Notes: generated by a model from the letters alone, not told the origin. A stretch of DNA of 64,000 nucleotides from Pedobacter helvus (GCF_005925325.1 NZ_SRMP01000005.1:62001-126000); one strand, 5' to 3'. Shown: positions 1-8,553, counted from the stretch's first letter. A program made the numbers and translations.

Positions 1-773
1 ATAACGGAGATAGTGTTAAAAGTATCGATTGGAAATTGTTCGCAAAGACCGATAAACTTTTCAGCAAACGTTACGAAGAAGAAACGAATTTAAGGTGTCA
101 GTTTGTTATCGATGTTTCGTCGTCGATGTACTTTCCGGATGATAAATACAACAAGCTCACTTTTTCTGTTCAAAGCACAGCAGCTTTAATTTATTTGCTC
201 AAACGTCAGCGAGATGCTTTCGGTTTAAGTTTATTTACCGATCAACTGAAATTAAATACACCTGCAAAATCTACTAGTGTGCATCAGAAGTTTTTGTTCG
301 CTAAATTGGAGGAAATGTTGGCTGCCTCGCAATTGAATGTGCAAACGGATTTGTCTTTGGCCTTGCACCAAATTGCAGACTTAATCCATAAGCGTTCATT
401 GGTAGTTGTATTTAGCGATATGTTGCAAACTGCAAATAGTGCCGATAGGTTAGATCAAATATTTTCTGCACTACAGCATCTGAAGTTCAACAAACACGAG
501 GTAATCGTTTTTAATGTAACCGATAAAACAAAGGAGCTTGATTTCAATTTTGAAAACAGACCTTATGAGTTTGTGGATATGGAAACGGGAACAGTGTTGA
601 AGGCACACGCATCTAAAGTGAAGGATGCTTATCTGCAGCAGATAAGTGAATACAGGAAAAACCTTGCGTTAAAATGTGCACAGTATAAAATTGATATGGT
701 TGATGCCGATATCAATGCCGGTTTCAACCATATTTTGGAAGCTTATTTAATTAAGCGGCAGAAAATGAGTTGA
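1..773 (+). CDS. DUF58 domain protein, C-terminal part (5' end outside window)
   Basis: The reading frame is open from base 3, so the gene starts before the window and only its last ~257 residues are present. The visible part begins with NGDSVKSIDWKLFAKTDKL, which resembles the conserved GD-x-(V/R)-x-IDW block of DUF58 proteins. A VWA-like segment follows (FVIDVSSSMYF, a DxSxS MIDAS-type motif). In Bacteroidota, DUF58 proteins usually sit beside a MoxR AAA+ ATPase and VWA/BatA-type membrane proteins; those neighbours would be to the left and cannot be seen. The family's biochemical role is not settled; a role in envelope or complex maturation is inferred from that usual context. A TTG at 36 could pass for a start but lies inside the conserved block, so it is not the true start. 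Confidence 0.85.
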   Translation, partial: NGDSVKSIDWKLFAKTDKLFSKRYEEETNLRCQFVIDVSSSMYFPDDKYNKLTFSVQSTAALIYLLKRQRDAFGLSLFTDQLKLNTPAKSTSVHQKFLFAKLEEMLAASQLNVQTDLSLALHQIADLIHKRSLVVVFSDMLQTANSADRLDQIFSALQHLKFNKHEVIVFNVTDKTKELDFNFENRPYEFVDMETGTVLKAHASKVKDAYLQQISEYRKNLALKCAQYKIDMVDADINAGFNHILEAYLIKRQKMS

Positions 774-789
774 ACTGCCCCTCTCTGCC

Positions 790-912
790 TCTGGCATCTC
801 TCCCTAAAAGAAACAGAAAATAAATATGTTCGTCATTGCGAGCTTTGCGAAGTAATCTTTCTAGAAAAGTCTGATGATTTGCAAAGATTACTTCCTCGAT
901 ACTCATAGCAAT
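790..912. repeat. Dispersed intergenic repeat of the 'GTCATTGCGAGC' type with inverted arms
   Basis: Between the DUF58 gene and the convergent acetyltransferase gene, the sequence starting CGTCATTGCGAGC (about 832) contains GAAGTAATCTTT at 849-860. Its exact reverse complement AAAGATTACTTC is at 883-894, giving a 12-bp stem with a 22-nt loop. The second arm is followed by a degenerate copy of the ATTGCTATGAG end on the other strand. Repeats built on this word recur in intergenic DNA of many bacteria. There is no coding potential here; the hairpin could also slow or end transcription from both converging genes. Confidence 0.7.
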
Positions 913-924
913 AACAACAAAGAA

Positions 925-1206
925 CTAAAATAATACGTCTGCGATATCAGGATTTTTATCAAACACTGATTTAGCGAAAGGACATAAAGGCATGATCTTT
1001 AAATGATTTGCTCTTGCGTATTCTACAGCTTTCATTAACATTTGCTGCCCGATTCCTTTACCTTTAAAATCTTCGTTGACTTCGGTGTGGTCAATAATGA
1101 ATTTAGTTGAGCCAGCCCATGTATAAGTCATTATGCCTGCTTCTTTGCCTTCTTCTACAGCTTTGAATAAGCCTCTTTTTTCTTCATTTTCTTGAATGAT
1201 TTCCAT
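925..1206 (-). CDS. Small GNAT-like N-acetyltransferase (YjdJ/COG2388 type)
   Basis: This 93-residue protein carries the acetyl-CoA-binding signature of a minimal GNAT fold: DFKGKGIGQQMLMKAVEYAR at about 46-65 (the Q/R-x-x-G-x-G/A pattern), preceded by strands ending in IIDHTEVN and followed by CPFAKSVFDKNP. The length matches the short single-domain family found in bacteria and eukaryotes, whose substrate is unknown. It is transcribed leftwards from a start only 12 nt downstream of the aminotransferase stop (1219), so the two genes probably share a transcript. Fold assignment is firm; function beyond acyl transfer is not known. Confidence 0.85.
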   Translation of the reverse strand: MEIIQENEEKRGLFKAVEEGKEAGIMTYTWAGSTKFIIDHTEVNEDFKGKGIGQQMLMKAVEYARANHLKIMPLCPFAKSVFDKNPDIADVLF

Positions 1207-1218
1207 TTCAATTTTCGT

Positions 1219-2418
1219 TTATCGTTGTTTGCTTGTAATAGTTTCAATATTCTTGATGATAACTGCACAGGCTTTTTTAATTTCTTCTTCCGTAATGGTT
1301 AAAGGTGGTGCAATACGCATGGCATCGCTACAATGCAAGAACCAATCGCTAATGATACCGTCTTCAATACAAGCATCAATAATGGCTTTGTTAGTTTCAA
1401 AACTATCAAAACCCAGGGCAAGCATTAAACCTTTGCCTCTAATTTCTGTAATGGCTGGATGTTGTAAAAGTTGTTTGAAAAGTTCTCCTTTTGCTTCCAC
1501 TTTCTCAACTAATTTTTCATCCAATAAAGTATTTAATGTAGCCAATCCAGCAGCACAACAAACTGGATGCCCTCCAAAAGTGGTCATATGCCCTAAAATT
1601 GGATTGTAAGACAACACCGACATAATTTCCAAAGAACTGATAAAAGCACCGATAGGCATTCCGCCACCAATTCCTTTGGCTAGTAATAAGATATCAGGAA
1701 CGACATTATAGTGCTCAAAAGCGAACATTTTTCCTGTTCTGCCGAAACCAGACTGTATCTCGTCGAAAACTAAAAGCGTTTTGGTTTCATCACATTTCTT
1801 TCTCAGCGCTTCCATGTAGGCTTGATCGGCTACTCTTATGCCCGCTTCACCCTGTACTGGTTCTATAAAAACTGCCGCAATCTTTGTAGTGATCTTTTCT
1901 AAATCGGCAATGTTGTTATGATTGATGAAATCAACATTCGGTAAAAATGGCCCGTAGCCAGCTGAATAGAAATCACTTTCCATCAAACTTTCTGCGCCTT
2001 GCGTACTGCCATGATAAGCATTTCTGCAAGCAATGAAGCCCTTCTTGCCTGTGTAACGTTTAGCTAACTTCATAGCACCTTCTACAGCTTCAGCGCCAGA
2101 ATTTACAAAATAGGTACTGTTAAGGTTGCTTGGTAAAACCGATGCTAAAGCCGTCGCAAAATTTACTTGCGGACTTTGAACATACTCGCCATAAACCATT
2201 AAGTGCATGTAAGTTTCAGCTTGCTTTTGTACAGCTGCAACTACATTTGGATGGCAGTGGCCCACATTGCTTACGCCAATTCCAGCAATTAAATCGATGT
2301 ATTCTTTACCTTCTGCATCATAAATATTAACTCCTTGAGCTTTTACAAACTCGAGTAGTAGAGGAGTAGTAGAGGTTTGGGCATTATGTTTTAAAAAGAG
2401 TTGTCGTTGGGTAAGCAT
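1219..2418 (-). CDS. Class III (acetylornithine/ornithine-type) PLP aminotransferase
   Basis: This 399-residue cytosolic enzyme has the full class III PLP fold. SGAEAVEGAMKLAKRYTG (about 107-124) is the phosphate-binding turn, FIEPVQGEAG precedes the FDEIQSGFGRTG block, whose Asp binds the pyridine nitrogen, and LLAKGIGGGMPIGAF carries the Schiff-base lysine. It most resembles acetylornithine, ornithine or 4-aminobutyrate transaminases; the exact amino donor cannot be read from sequence. No arginine or proline genes are adjacent. A TAnnTTTG element ends only 4 nt before the ATG, so the transcript may be leaderless. The GNAT gene follows after 12 nt. The family call is secure and the substrate is open. 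Confidence 0.9.
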   Translation of the reverse strand: MLTQRQLFLKHNAQTSTTPLLLEFVKAQGVNIYDAEGKEYIDLIAGIGVSNVGHCHPNVVAAVQKQAETYMHLMVYGEYVQSPQVNFATALASVLPSNLNSTYFVNSGAEAVEGAMKLAKRYTGKKGFIACRNAYHGSTQGAESLMESDFYSAGYGPFLPNVDFINHNNIADLEKITTKIAAVFIEPVQGEAGIRVADQAYMEALRKKCDETKTLLVFDEIQSGFGRTGKMFAFEHYNVVPDILLLAKGIGGGMPIGAFISSLEIMSVLSYNPILGHMTTFGGHPVCCAAGLATLNTLLDEKLVEKVEAKGELFKQLLQHPAITEIRGKGLMLALGFDSFETNKAIIDACIEDGIISDWFLHCSDAMRIAPPLTITEEEIKKACAVIIKNIETITSKQR

Positions 2419-2422
2419 AGCG

Positions 2423-2430
2423 CAAAAGTA
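2423..2430 (-). promoter_or_regulatory. -7 promoter element of the aminotransferase gene
   Basis: Read on the minus strand this is TACTTTTG, matching the Bacteroidota -7 consensus TAnnTTTG. Its last base lies 4 nt before the ATG at 2418, placing the likely start of transcription at or next to the start codon. No clear -33 TTG was found. Confidence 0.5.
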
Positions 2431-2472
2431 GCTGATTTAACTTTCAGTTTTTTTAAAATAGAGTCAAATAAA

Positions 2473-2499
2473 AAAGTCCCGATTTAATTTCGGGACTTT
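2473..2499 (-). terminator. Rho-independent terminator of the sigma-factor operon
   Basis: AAAGTCCCGA (2473-2482) pairs perfectly with TCGGGACTTT (2490-2499) around a 7-nt loop. On the minus strand the stem runs into a T tract, 20 nt past the stop of the Spy-like gene. It separates that operon from the aminotransferase gene in the same direction. Confidence 0.85.
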
Positions 2500-2519
2500 C
2501 TCAAATGATCATTGTGTGT

Positions 2520-2975
2520 TTAGTTCGAAGGCTGTGCGGGCATTGCGGCTCTATACTGCTCTAAAATTTCTTTTTTGAAAGCCTCTTGTGCTCTATAGAA
2601 TTTTCCTACTGTTTTAATTGGTAGGCTAGATTTGAATTTGTTGTAGTATTTACGTTCAATATTCAAATCACGTTGTCTAAAATTGAAATCATTTAAAATC
2701 AAGGTCTGAATTTCTTCATCATCCAAATCTTCAATCTCTTTTAATTTTCTAAAACTGATCATTTTTTGGAAACGCTCTTTTCTCAACGTAGATTGTTCCC
2801 TCACATAATCATTATAAATTGGCCAGAAAATTTTGGCGTCTTCGGCCGATAAATCCAATTTCGTAGTTAACCAGGCCACTTTCCTAGCTTCCATTTTTTC
2901 ACCACCACCACGTGGACCTTGAGCTATTGCCAAGCAAGGAACAAAAATTAATAGTGCAAAAATTAGCTTCTTCAT
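2520..2975 (-). CDS. Spy/CpxP-like periplasmic protein, third gene of an ECF sigma module
   Basis: This 151-residue protein has a signal peptide (MKKLIFALLIFVPCLAIAQG, cleavage near residue 19) and a highly charged all-helical mature part. The pattern resembles Spy/CpxP/CnrX-like heavy-metal or misfolding sensors: LTTKLDLSAEDAKIFWPIYNDY, then RKERFQKMISFRKLKEIED, then a C-terminal helix. The fold and export are read from sequence; a role as periplasmic sensor or chaperone is inferred. It starts 3 nt after the stop of the membrane protein gene and is the last gene of the operon sigma - membrane partner - Spy-like. This layout parallels systems in which a periplasmic protein signals to an anti-sigma factor. 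A perfect hairpin terminator follows. Confidence 0.7.
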   Translation of the reverse strand: MKKLIFALLIFVPCLAIAQGPRGGGEKMEARKVAWLTTKLDLSAEDAKIFWPIYNDYVREQSTLRKERFQKMISFRKLKEIEDLDDEEIQTLILNDFNFRQRDLNIERKYYNKFKSSLPIKTVGKFYRAQEAFKKEILEQYRAAMPAQPSN

Positions 2976-2978
2976 ATC

Positions 2979-3593
2979 TTATAAATTGTTAGATAAATCG
3001 TTAGTGGAAAAATTATCTAAAATGTAGTTTTCCATTTCGCTATCTGTAACGTTGGCTGTTTTAACGTTTTGTGCCTCTTGCATATACTCCATAATTACAC
3101 TTTCGTCAATATCGTATAGCATTTGCTCTTTAGCCAATTCAGTTTTACGTAATTGTTTATTCTGGTAATGCTCGTTAGCAAACCAACCAGTTGTAGAAGC
3201 AATTACTAAACAAGCTGCAACCGCATATTTAAATAATGGCTGATGCCAAAGCTTAATCGTTTTTTTCCTTTCGGTGGTTTGAGCTGTGATGCTTTGTTGT
3301 AATTTCTCGAAATATCCATTAGGTACAGCGAAGCCATTTTGCTCACCATCTTTAAATTGCTCTAAAGAAACTCTTGTTTTAATCTGTTCTTCAAGTTTAT
3401 CGAAGTAATGCAGGGGAACAGTAAAACCTGTGTCTTCGTTTTTCTGTAGAGAATTAATAAATACAGACTGATTGATTCTTTCCTCAAGCCCTTCGAAATA
3501 ATAAGAAGGAACTGTAAAAGGGTTAGATTTCTTCAGCTTTGCTAGTTGTGGCGCTTCGTTTTCCCATTCCATATTTTCGGCCATTTTACTCAT
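2979..3593 (-). CDS. Single-span membrane protein with three 31-residue repeats, probable anti-sigma factor
   Basis: This 204-residue protein has no signal peptide. A cytosolic N-terminal part of ~115 residues comes first, then one membrane span (about 121-139, YAVAACLVIASTTGWFA), then a ~65-residue outer tail rich in acidic residues. The N-terminal part holds three copies of F-(T/A)-V-P-x3-YF-x2-L-(E/Q)-x2-I, with the first Phe at residues 26, 57 and 88, a period of exactly 31. I do not recognise a named family. Position directly after an ECF sigma gene and the topology point to a membrane-bound anti-sigma factor whose repeats bind sigma; this is inference. It does not look like the FecR anti-sigma factors common in this phylum. 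The start at 3593 gives MSKMAENMEWEN; a second Met three codons on is possible. Confidence 0.6.
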   Translation of the reverse strand: MSKMAENMEWENEAPQLAKLKKSNPFTVPSYYFEGLEERINQSVFINSLQKNEDTGFTVPLHYFDKLEEQIKTRVSLEQFKDGEQNGFAVPNGYFEKLQQSITAQTTERKKTIKLWHQPLFKYAVAACLVIASTTGWFANEHYQNKQLRKTELAKEQMLYDIDESVIMEYMQEAQNVKTANVTDSEMENYILDNFSTNDLSNNL

Positions 3594-3632
3594 TTGTATT
3601 TATTGATGTTTTTTTATGCAAAAGGTTTAATA

Positions 3633-4202
3633 TCAATCTTGATTTAATAATATTGTTTCTATTTTTTTGACAGCGATATGAAAAGATGCTTTCAAAGCGC
3701 CTACTGTAGTGCCTAAAACTTCAGAGATTTCTTCATACTTCATGTCGTCAAAATATTTCATGTTGAATATTATACGCTGTTTTTCGGGTAGGGTAAGGAT
3801 AGCTTGTTGCAGTTTGCGCTGAATTTTATCGCCATCGAAGTGTGTTGAAGAAGCCAGTGTTTCTGCAAGTTCAGAATTTACCTCATCTAACGAGATGTTA
3901 TTTCTGTTTCTCTTTTTGTTAAGGAAAGTGATGGATTCATTGGTTGCAATCCTATAAATCCAAGTGTAGAGTTGCGAATCGCTGCGGAAGTTATGTAGGT
4001 TCTTCCAAACCTTAACAAAGGTCTCTTGGACTAAATCATCAGCATCGTCGTGGTCTATTACCAAACGGCGTATGTGCCAATAGATTTTTTGCTGATATTT
4101 CTGTAAAAGCAAGTTGAAGCCTACATTTCGAGTTTTCTCGTCATTAAATTTTGAGAGGATCTCTGCGTCTTCAACTTGCTTCATATAACTATGTTTAGAC
4201 AT
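3633..4202 (-). CDS. ECF-type RNA polymerase sigma factor
   Basis: This 189-residue sigma-70 family protein consists of region 2 and region 4 only. Region 2 includes DDADDLVQETFVKVWKNL (about 52-69) and the -10 recognition helix LYTWIYRIATNESITFLNKK. Region 4 includes LPEKQRIIFNMKYFDDMKYEE followed by the helix-turn-helix EVLGTTVGALKASFHIAVKKI. Size and architecture are typical of ECF factors. It is the first gene of a leftward three-gene unit with the repeat-bearing membrane protein (39 nt later) and the Spy-like protein. The transketolase C subunit ends 36 nt upstream, so read-through from that gene is possible. Target promoters are unknown; autoregulation is usual for such modules but is not shown here. 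Confidence 0.92.
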   Translation of the reverse strand: MSKHSYMKQVEDAEILSKFNDEKTRNVGFNLLLQKYQQKIYWHIRRLVIDHDDADDLVQETFVKVWKNLHNFRSDSQLYTWIYRIATNESITFLNKKRNRNNISLDEVNSELAETLASSTHFDGDKIQRKLQQAILTLPEKQRIIFNMKYFDDMKYEEISEVLGTTVGALKASFHIAVKKIETILLNQD

Positions 4203-4238
4203 GATATCGGTACTGATACCTGTCTACTGATAAATTAT

Positions 4239-5195
4239 TTAACCTTTTCTAGCGATCACTTTTTGAGCTGCTGCTACAATATCAGAAGGATCTAATTTAT
4301 ATTTCGTCATTAATTGGTCTGGAGTTGCACTTTCGCCAAAGCTATCGTTAACAGCTACAAACTCTTGAGGAGCTAAATAAGTAGTAGTTAAGAAACGAGC
4401 AACGCTTTCTCCTAAACCGCCTAATTTATTATGCTCTTCGCAAGTAACAATACATCCAGTTTTTTGTACCGACTTTAAGATTGCTTCTTCGTCCAAAGGT
4501 TTAATGGTGTGGATATTTATAATTTCAGCATCGATACCCAATTTTTCCAATTCTTCACCAGCTTGGATTGCTCTCCATACCATATGTCCAGTTGCAACAA
4601 TAGTCACATCTTTACCTTCGTTTACCATCCATGCCTTTCCGATCTCAAATTTTTGATCTTCTGGCGTGAATACAGGAATTACCGGACGGCCGAAACGTAA
4701 ATAAACTGGGCCTTCGTGTTCCATAATGGCTAAGGTTGCAGCTTTGGTTTGGTTGTAATCGCATGGGTTGATTACCGTCATGCCTGGCAACATTTTCATC
4801 AAGCCTATGTCTTCTAAGATTTGGTGAGTTGCGCCATCTTCGCCAAGTGTTAAGCCTGCATGAGAAGCACAAATTTTTACGTTTTTGCCCGAGTACGCAA
4901 TAGATTGACGGATCTGGTCGTAAACCCTTCCGGTAGAAAAGTTAGCGAAAGTTCCGGTGAAAGGAATTTTGCCACCAATGGTTAAACCTGCCGCAATTCC
5001 CATCATGTTTGCTTCTGCAATTCCAATTTGAAAGAAACGCTCAGGAAAATCCTTAATAAAAGCATCCATTTTTAATGAGCCAACTAAGTCTGCACAAAGG
5101 GCCACCACGTTTTCGTTTCTTTTACCTGCTTCATGCAGGCCGGCTCCAAAACCAGAGCGAGTATCTTTTTTATCTGTGTAAGTGTATTTTTTCAT
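4239..5195 (-). CDS. Transketolase, C-terminal subunit
   Basis: This 318-residue protein corresponds to the pyrimidine-binding and C-terminal domains of transketolase. The N-terminal half begins with ALCADLVGSLKMDAFIKDFP and holds FFQIGIAEANMMGIAAGL, the region of the glutamate that activates thiamine pyrophosphate. The C-terminal domain starts near YLRFGRPVIPVF. Together with the N subunit gene upstream it forms a split transketolase, which moves two-carbon units between sugar phosphates in the non-oxidative pentose phosphate pathway. Split transketolases are common in Bacteroidota and archaea. The gap to the N subunit gene is 71 nt and holds a short GCGTTT/AAACGC palindrome. The product would support use of the pentoses released by the arabinose genes at the right of the window. 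Confidence 0.9.
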   Translation of the reverse strand: MKKYTYTDKKDTRSGFGAGLHEAGKRNENVVALCADLVGSLKMDAFIKDFPERFFQIGIAEANMMGIAAGLTIGGKIPFTGTFANFSTGRVYDQIRQSIAYSGKNVKICASHAGLTLGEDGATHQILEDIGLMKMLPGMTVINPCDYNQTKAATLAIMEHEGPVYLRFGRPVIPVFTPEDQKFEIGKAWMVNEGKDVTIVATGHMVWRAIQAGEELEKLGIDAEIINIHTIKPLDEEAILKSVQKTGCIVTCEEHNKLGGLGESVARFLTTTYLAPQEFVAVNDSFGESATPDQLMTKYKLDPSDIVAAAQKVIARKG

Positions 5196-5266
5196 TTCAA
5201 AAGTTTTTAAGTTTGGCGATAAGAGTTATGCGTTTTTAAACGCCAACCGCAAATCGCAAAACCTTC

Positions 5267-6115
5267 TTAGTAATCCCCAGCTGTTTCTTTGATCTGGCTT
5301 AGTGCACTTTCTAATTGAGCATCATTTGGCGCAGAACCATGCCATTTGTGAGTGCCAACCATAAAATCTACGCCATAGCCCATTTGAGTACTCATTAGGT
5401 TTAAGATGGGTTTGCCCTTTCCTGTTAGAGATTTTGCATAATGTAAAGCTTTTACAATGCCTTCCATGTCGTTGCCGTCAGAAGTGATTACATGCCATCC
5501 GAAAGCCTCAAATTTAGCTTGTAAATTTTCTAACGAAAGTACTTTCTCTGTTGGGCCATCAATTTGTTGGCCATTGTAATCTATAGTGGCAATTACATTA
5601 TCAACTTTGTTGTGAGGAGCAAACATGAAAGCTTCCCAGTTTTGGCCTTCTTGTAATTCGCCATCACCTAATAAAGCATATACTAAGGAATGATCTCCAT
5701 TTATTTTTTTCGCTAAAGCAGCACCGATAGCTACAGAAAGCCCTTGACCTAACGAGCCTGAAGCGATACGTACACCTGGTAAATGCTCGTGGGTAGTTGG
5801 ATGTCCTTGAAGTCTAGAATCTAGTTTCCTAAAAGTGCTTAATTCGCTCACCTCAAAATAACCTGCTCTGGCCAATACACTATACCAAACTGGTGAGATG
5901 TGACCATTAGATAAAAAGAAGAGATCTTCGTTTTTACCATCCATGTCAAACTCGGGGTTATGGTTTAAAACCTCGAAATATAGTGCTGTAAAGAAATCTG
6001 CACAACCTAACGAAGCACCGGGATGCCCAGATTGTACCGCATGTACCATTCGCAGGATATCTCTTCTTACTTGCGAAGCGATATCTTCTAGTTCACTGAT
6101 TGTATGTTTCATCAA
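5267..6115 (-). CDS. Transketolase, N-terminal subunit
   Basis: This 282-residue protein is the thiamine-pyrophosphate-binding half of a split transketolase. Visible markers are MVHAVQSGHPGASLGCADF near the N terminus, GHISPVWYSVLARAGYF, the GSLGQGLSVAIGAALA segment, and the metal/TPP motif GDGELQEGQNWEAFMFA at about 149-165. It is cytosolic and must pair with the C subunit encoded 71 nt downstream. The start MMKHTISELEDIA lies 22 nt after a TAACTTTG element on the same strand. The gene is divergent from the PorE-like gene across a 467-bp spacer. Confidence 0.9.
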   Translation of the reverse strand: MMKHTISELEDIASQVRRDILRMVHAVQSGHPGASLGCADFFTALYFEVLNHNPEFDMDGKNEDLFFLSNGHISPVWYSVLARAGYFEVSELSTFRKLDSRLQGHPTTHEHLPGVRIASGSLGQGLSVAIGAALAKKINGDHSLVYALLGDGELQEGQNWEAFMFAPHNKVDNVIATIDYNGQQIDGPTEKVLSLENLQAKFEAFGWHVITSDGNDMEGIVKALHYAKSLTGKGKPILNLMSTQMGYGVDFMVGTHKWHGSAPNDAQLESALSQIKETAGDY

Positions 6116-6137
6116 AAAATAATTATATGTAATGTAA

Positions 6138-6145
6138 CAAAGTTA
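6138..6145 (-). promoter_or_regulatory. -7 promoter element of the transketolase operon
   Basis: On the minus strand this reads TAACTTTG, a full match to TAnnTTTG, with 22 nt to the start codon at 6115. No TTG was found at the expected -33 distance, so confidence is moderate. Confidence 0.5.
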
Positions 6146-6582
6146 ATCTAATTATTGGTGTATTAGTTAAGGTTACTCGCAATTTTCTTGCTAGAAACTG
6201 GAATTATAAATGTTAGTTTTCCACATATTGAAGAATCAAAAACTGAATGATAAATTTTTAAAGATTTAACAACTGACTCTAGCAAATCAATCACAACGAT
6301 ACTTCTTTTTGGAATGGGAAGTATTTTCGATAGTGGGGTGTTTGCTTAAATGTGCAATTTGTGGAAAAAACGAGTTGCCTATTTGCTAAACTTGAGCAAC
6401 TTTTACTAGTTGAATTGGATAAAAATAATAATTATTGGATTACTCGAGTTGGCTAAGATATGTAGGCTATACAATTCTTAATATAAGTTGTATAGTTTTG
6501 CTAAGTGCATTTTGAAGCTAGTTTAAATTAATGTTAGAGCGAGGCGCTAGACCAGTTTGATTGAAGTACAACACAGCAATTT
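6146..6582. other. Divergent intergenic region
   Basis: This AT-rich spacer lies between the transketolase operon and the PorE-like gene. It holds no convincing ORF. A TAGTTTTG (-7-like) element at 6493-6500 may drive the rightward gene with an ~80-nt leader. No hairpin or repeat stands out. Confidence 0.4.
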
Positions 6583-8553
6583 ATGGCATTAAAAAAGTTA
6601 TTTAGAATATTAGCTCTTTTCCTCATTATTTATTTAGTTCCGTCGGTTATTTTTTCTAATGATATCAAGGAAGCAGACAAACTCTATAGGCAGTTAAATT
6701 ACAAGTATGCCTTAGAAATCTATGAAAAAATAATGAATGAAAGTCCGAGTGTGGAACTTGCCCAAAAAATTGCGAATTGTTACAGTTATATTAACAATAC
6801 AGAAGCAGCCGAAATTTGGTATAAGAAAACCTTGAGCTATCCTGAGGCTGCTTCGGATAACTATAAATTTTTAGCTGAAGCATTAAAGCAGAACGGAAAA
6901 TTTGGCGAGGCCGCGGCTAACTACAAGATCTGGGGACAGAAAAACCCGTCTTTGGCAAGTGAAGCTGCTAAACAGGCGAATATTTGTGAGGTAGCTAAAA
7001 CATGGACGGAAAATCCAGATGTTGGTGCATTGGTGCAAAATGAGATAGCTTTAAACTCTGAAAACTCTGATTTTAGCCCTACGCAATTTGGTAGCGATCT
7101 TTTGTTGATTTCTGATAGATGGCAAAAAGACAAAAAAAATGAAGAAATCTACAGATGGACTGGAAACCCTTACCTTAAAATCTATAGTGCTAATTCCTCT
7201 AAGCAGGTTAGCCTTCTAAAGGGCTCCCTCAATACCGGATTTCATAGCGGTCCGTTGGCTGTTTATCGAAGTTTAGACACCTTGATTTTTACAAGGACGG
7301 TATTGCCTGCTAAAAGAGCTAAACTAGGCGAAACGGGTAAGCAATATTTGTTAATAGCAGTTAAAAAAGATGGTGAATGGATTGCCAAAGAAAAACTTCA
7401 ATTTAATTCTGGAGGGCTTTTCTCTGTTCAACATCCAGCCTTATCTCCAGATGGTAAAGTGCTTTATTTTGCTTCCGATATGCCAGGTGGTTTAGGGGGC
7501 ATGGATTTATACTTTAGTGAGAAATTGCCTAACGGAAGTTGGACACAACCACAGAATTGTGGTAATGAAATTAATACGCCTCAAGATGATGTTTTCCCAA
7601 CGGTGAGAACCGATGGGAAATTCTATTTTGCATCTAAGGGACATATTGGAATGGGTGGGTTAGACATTTTTTCTGCTGTAGGTGAAAAGAATAAGTTTGT
7701 TGAAGTAGAAAATTTAAGAGCGCCTTTAAATTCTCCAAAAGATGATTTCGGTGTAGTGTTTAATGCGGATAACAAAACGGGATATCTTTCGAGCAATAGA
7801 GTTGGTGGCGTAGGTTTAGATGATATTTACAGATTTACAATAGGAATTAAGGCTGAACCAAAGAACCAGCAAATTTTAGCAATTAATGGTTTGGTTATGG
7901 ATAAAGATACCAAATTACCGATAGGAGGCATAGAGATATTACTGATTAATAAGAATACTGGAGCAGAAACTAAAGTGCTTTCTAATAGTGAAGGTAAATT
8001 TAGTTTCAGCCTGGAAAAGGAAAGGGATTATATCGTAAAAGGAAATCCTCTACAATATTTCACTAGTCAATCTGGAAAAATTTCAACCAAAGGAGCAACT
8101 CAATCTACTATTTACGATATCAAGTTTGAGCTAGAGCGTTCTAAAGATGTATTTACGGTTAAATTGAATAATATCTTCTATGATTTCAATAAGTGGACTA
8201 TTAGAAAAGATGCTTTTGCAGATCTAAAGAAAGTAAGCGAGTTTATGGCTAATATGCCTAATGTGAACATGGAGTTAATAGCACACACAGACTCTAGAGG
8301 GCCAGCAGTTTACAACCAACACCTTTCGGAAAAGCGGGCAGAAAGCGCTTTAAATTATTTAGTTAATGAAGGAGTGGCATTTCACAGGTTGCAAGCCATA
8401 GGTAGGGGCGAAACAGAATTGCTAAACCAATGTGGTGACGGTACAAAATGTACTGCAGAGCAGCATCAATTAAACAGACGGACAGAATTTAAGATTGTTA
8501 AAGTTAAGCCGGTAATGGCTATGGATAACTCTGGGAAATCGCACATGAATTAA
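6583..8553 (+). CDS. PorE-like OmpA-family protein (TPR, PD40 propeller, CRD, OmpA domain)
   Basis: This 656-residue exported protein has an N-terminal hydrophobic signal (about 5-25) and then four modules. TPR-like helices come first (about 28-125). A WD40/PD40-type propeller follows with repeated PALSPDGKVLYFASD-like blades (about 150-425). Next is a carboxypeptidase-regulatory beta-sandwich (INGLVMDKDTKLPIGGIEIL, about 430-515). Last is an OmpA peptidoglycan-binding domain with FYDFNKWTIRKDA and HTDSRGPAVYNQHLSEKRA (about 530-645). This is the domain order of PorE, the component that ties the type IX secretion machinery to peptidoglycan. Bacteroidota often carry several such paralogues, so the exact gene is not certain. 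It stands alone, ended by a strong hairpin. Confidence 0.8.
   Translation: MALKKLFRILALFLIIYLVPSVIFSNDIKEADKLYRQLNYKYALEIYEKIMNESPSVELAQKIANCYSYINNTEAAEIWYKKTLSYPEAASDNYKFLAEALKQNGKFGEAAANYKIWGQKNPSLASEAAKQANICEVAKTWTENPDVGALVQNEIALNSENSDFSPTQFGSDLLLISDRWQKDKKNEEIYRWTGNPYLKIYSANSSKQVSLLKGSLNTGFHSGPLAVYRSLDTLIFTRTVLPAKRAKLGETGKQYLLIAVKKDGEWIAKEKLQFNSGGLFSVQHPALSPDGKVLYFASDMPGGLGGMDLYFSEKLPNGSWTQPQNCGNEINTPQDDVFPTVRTDGKFYFASKGHIGMGGLDIFSAVGEKNKFVEVENLRAPLNSPKDDFGVVFNADNKTGYLSSNRVGGVGLDDIYRFTIGIKAEPKNQQILAINGLVMDKDTKLPIGGIEILLINKNTGAETKVLSNSEGKFSFSLEKERDYIVKGNPLQYFTSQSGKISTKGATQSTIYDIKFELERSKDVFTVKLNNIFYDFNKWTIRKDAFADLKKVSEFMANMPNVNMELIAHTDSRGPAVYNQHLSEKRAESALNYLVNEGVAFHRLQAIGRGETELLNQCGDGTKCTAEQHQLNRRTEFKIVKVKPVMAMDNSGKSHMN

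Noticed and set aside
1196..1609. Open frame of 137 codons on the plus strand
   Set aside because: It lies wholly antisense to the well-supported aminotransferase gene and its translation has no recognisable domain.
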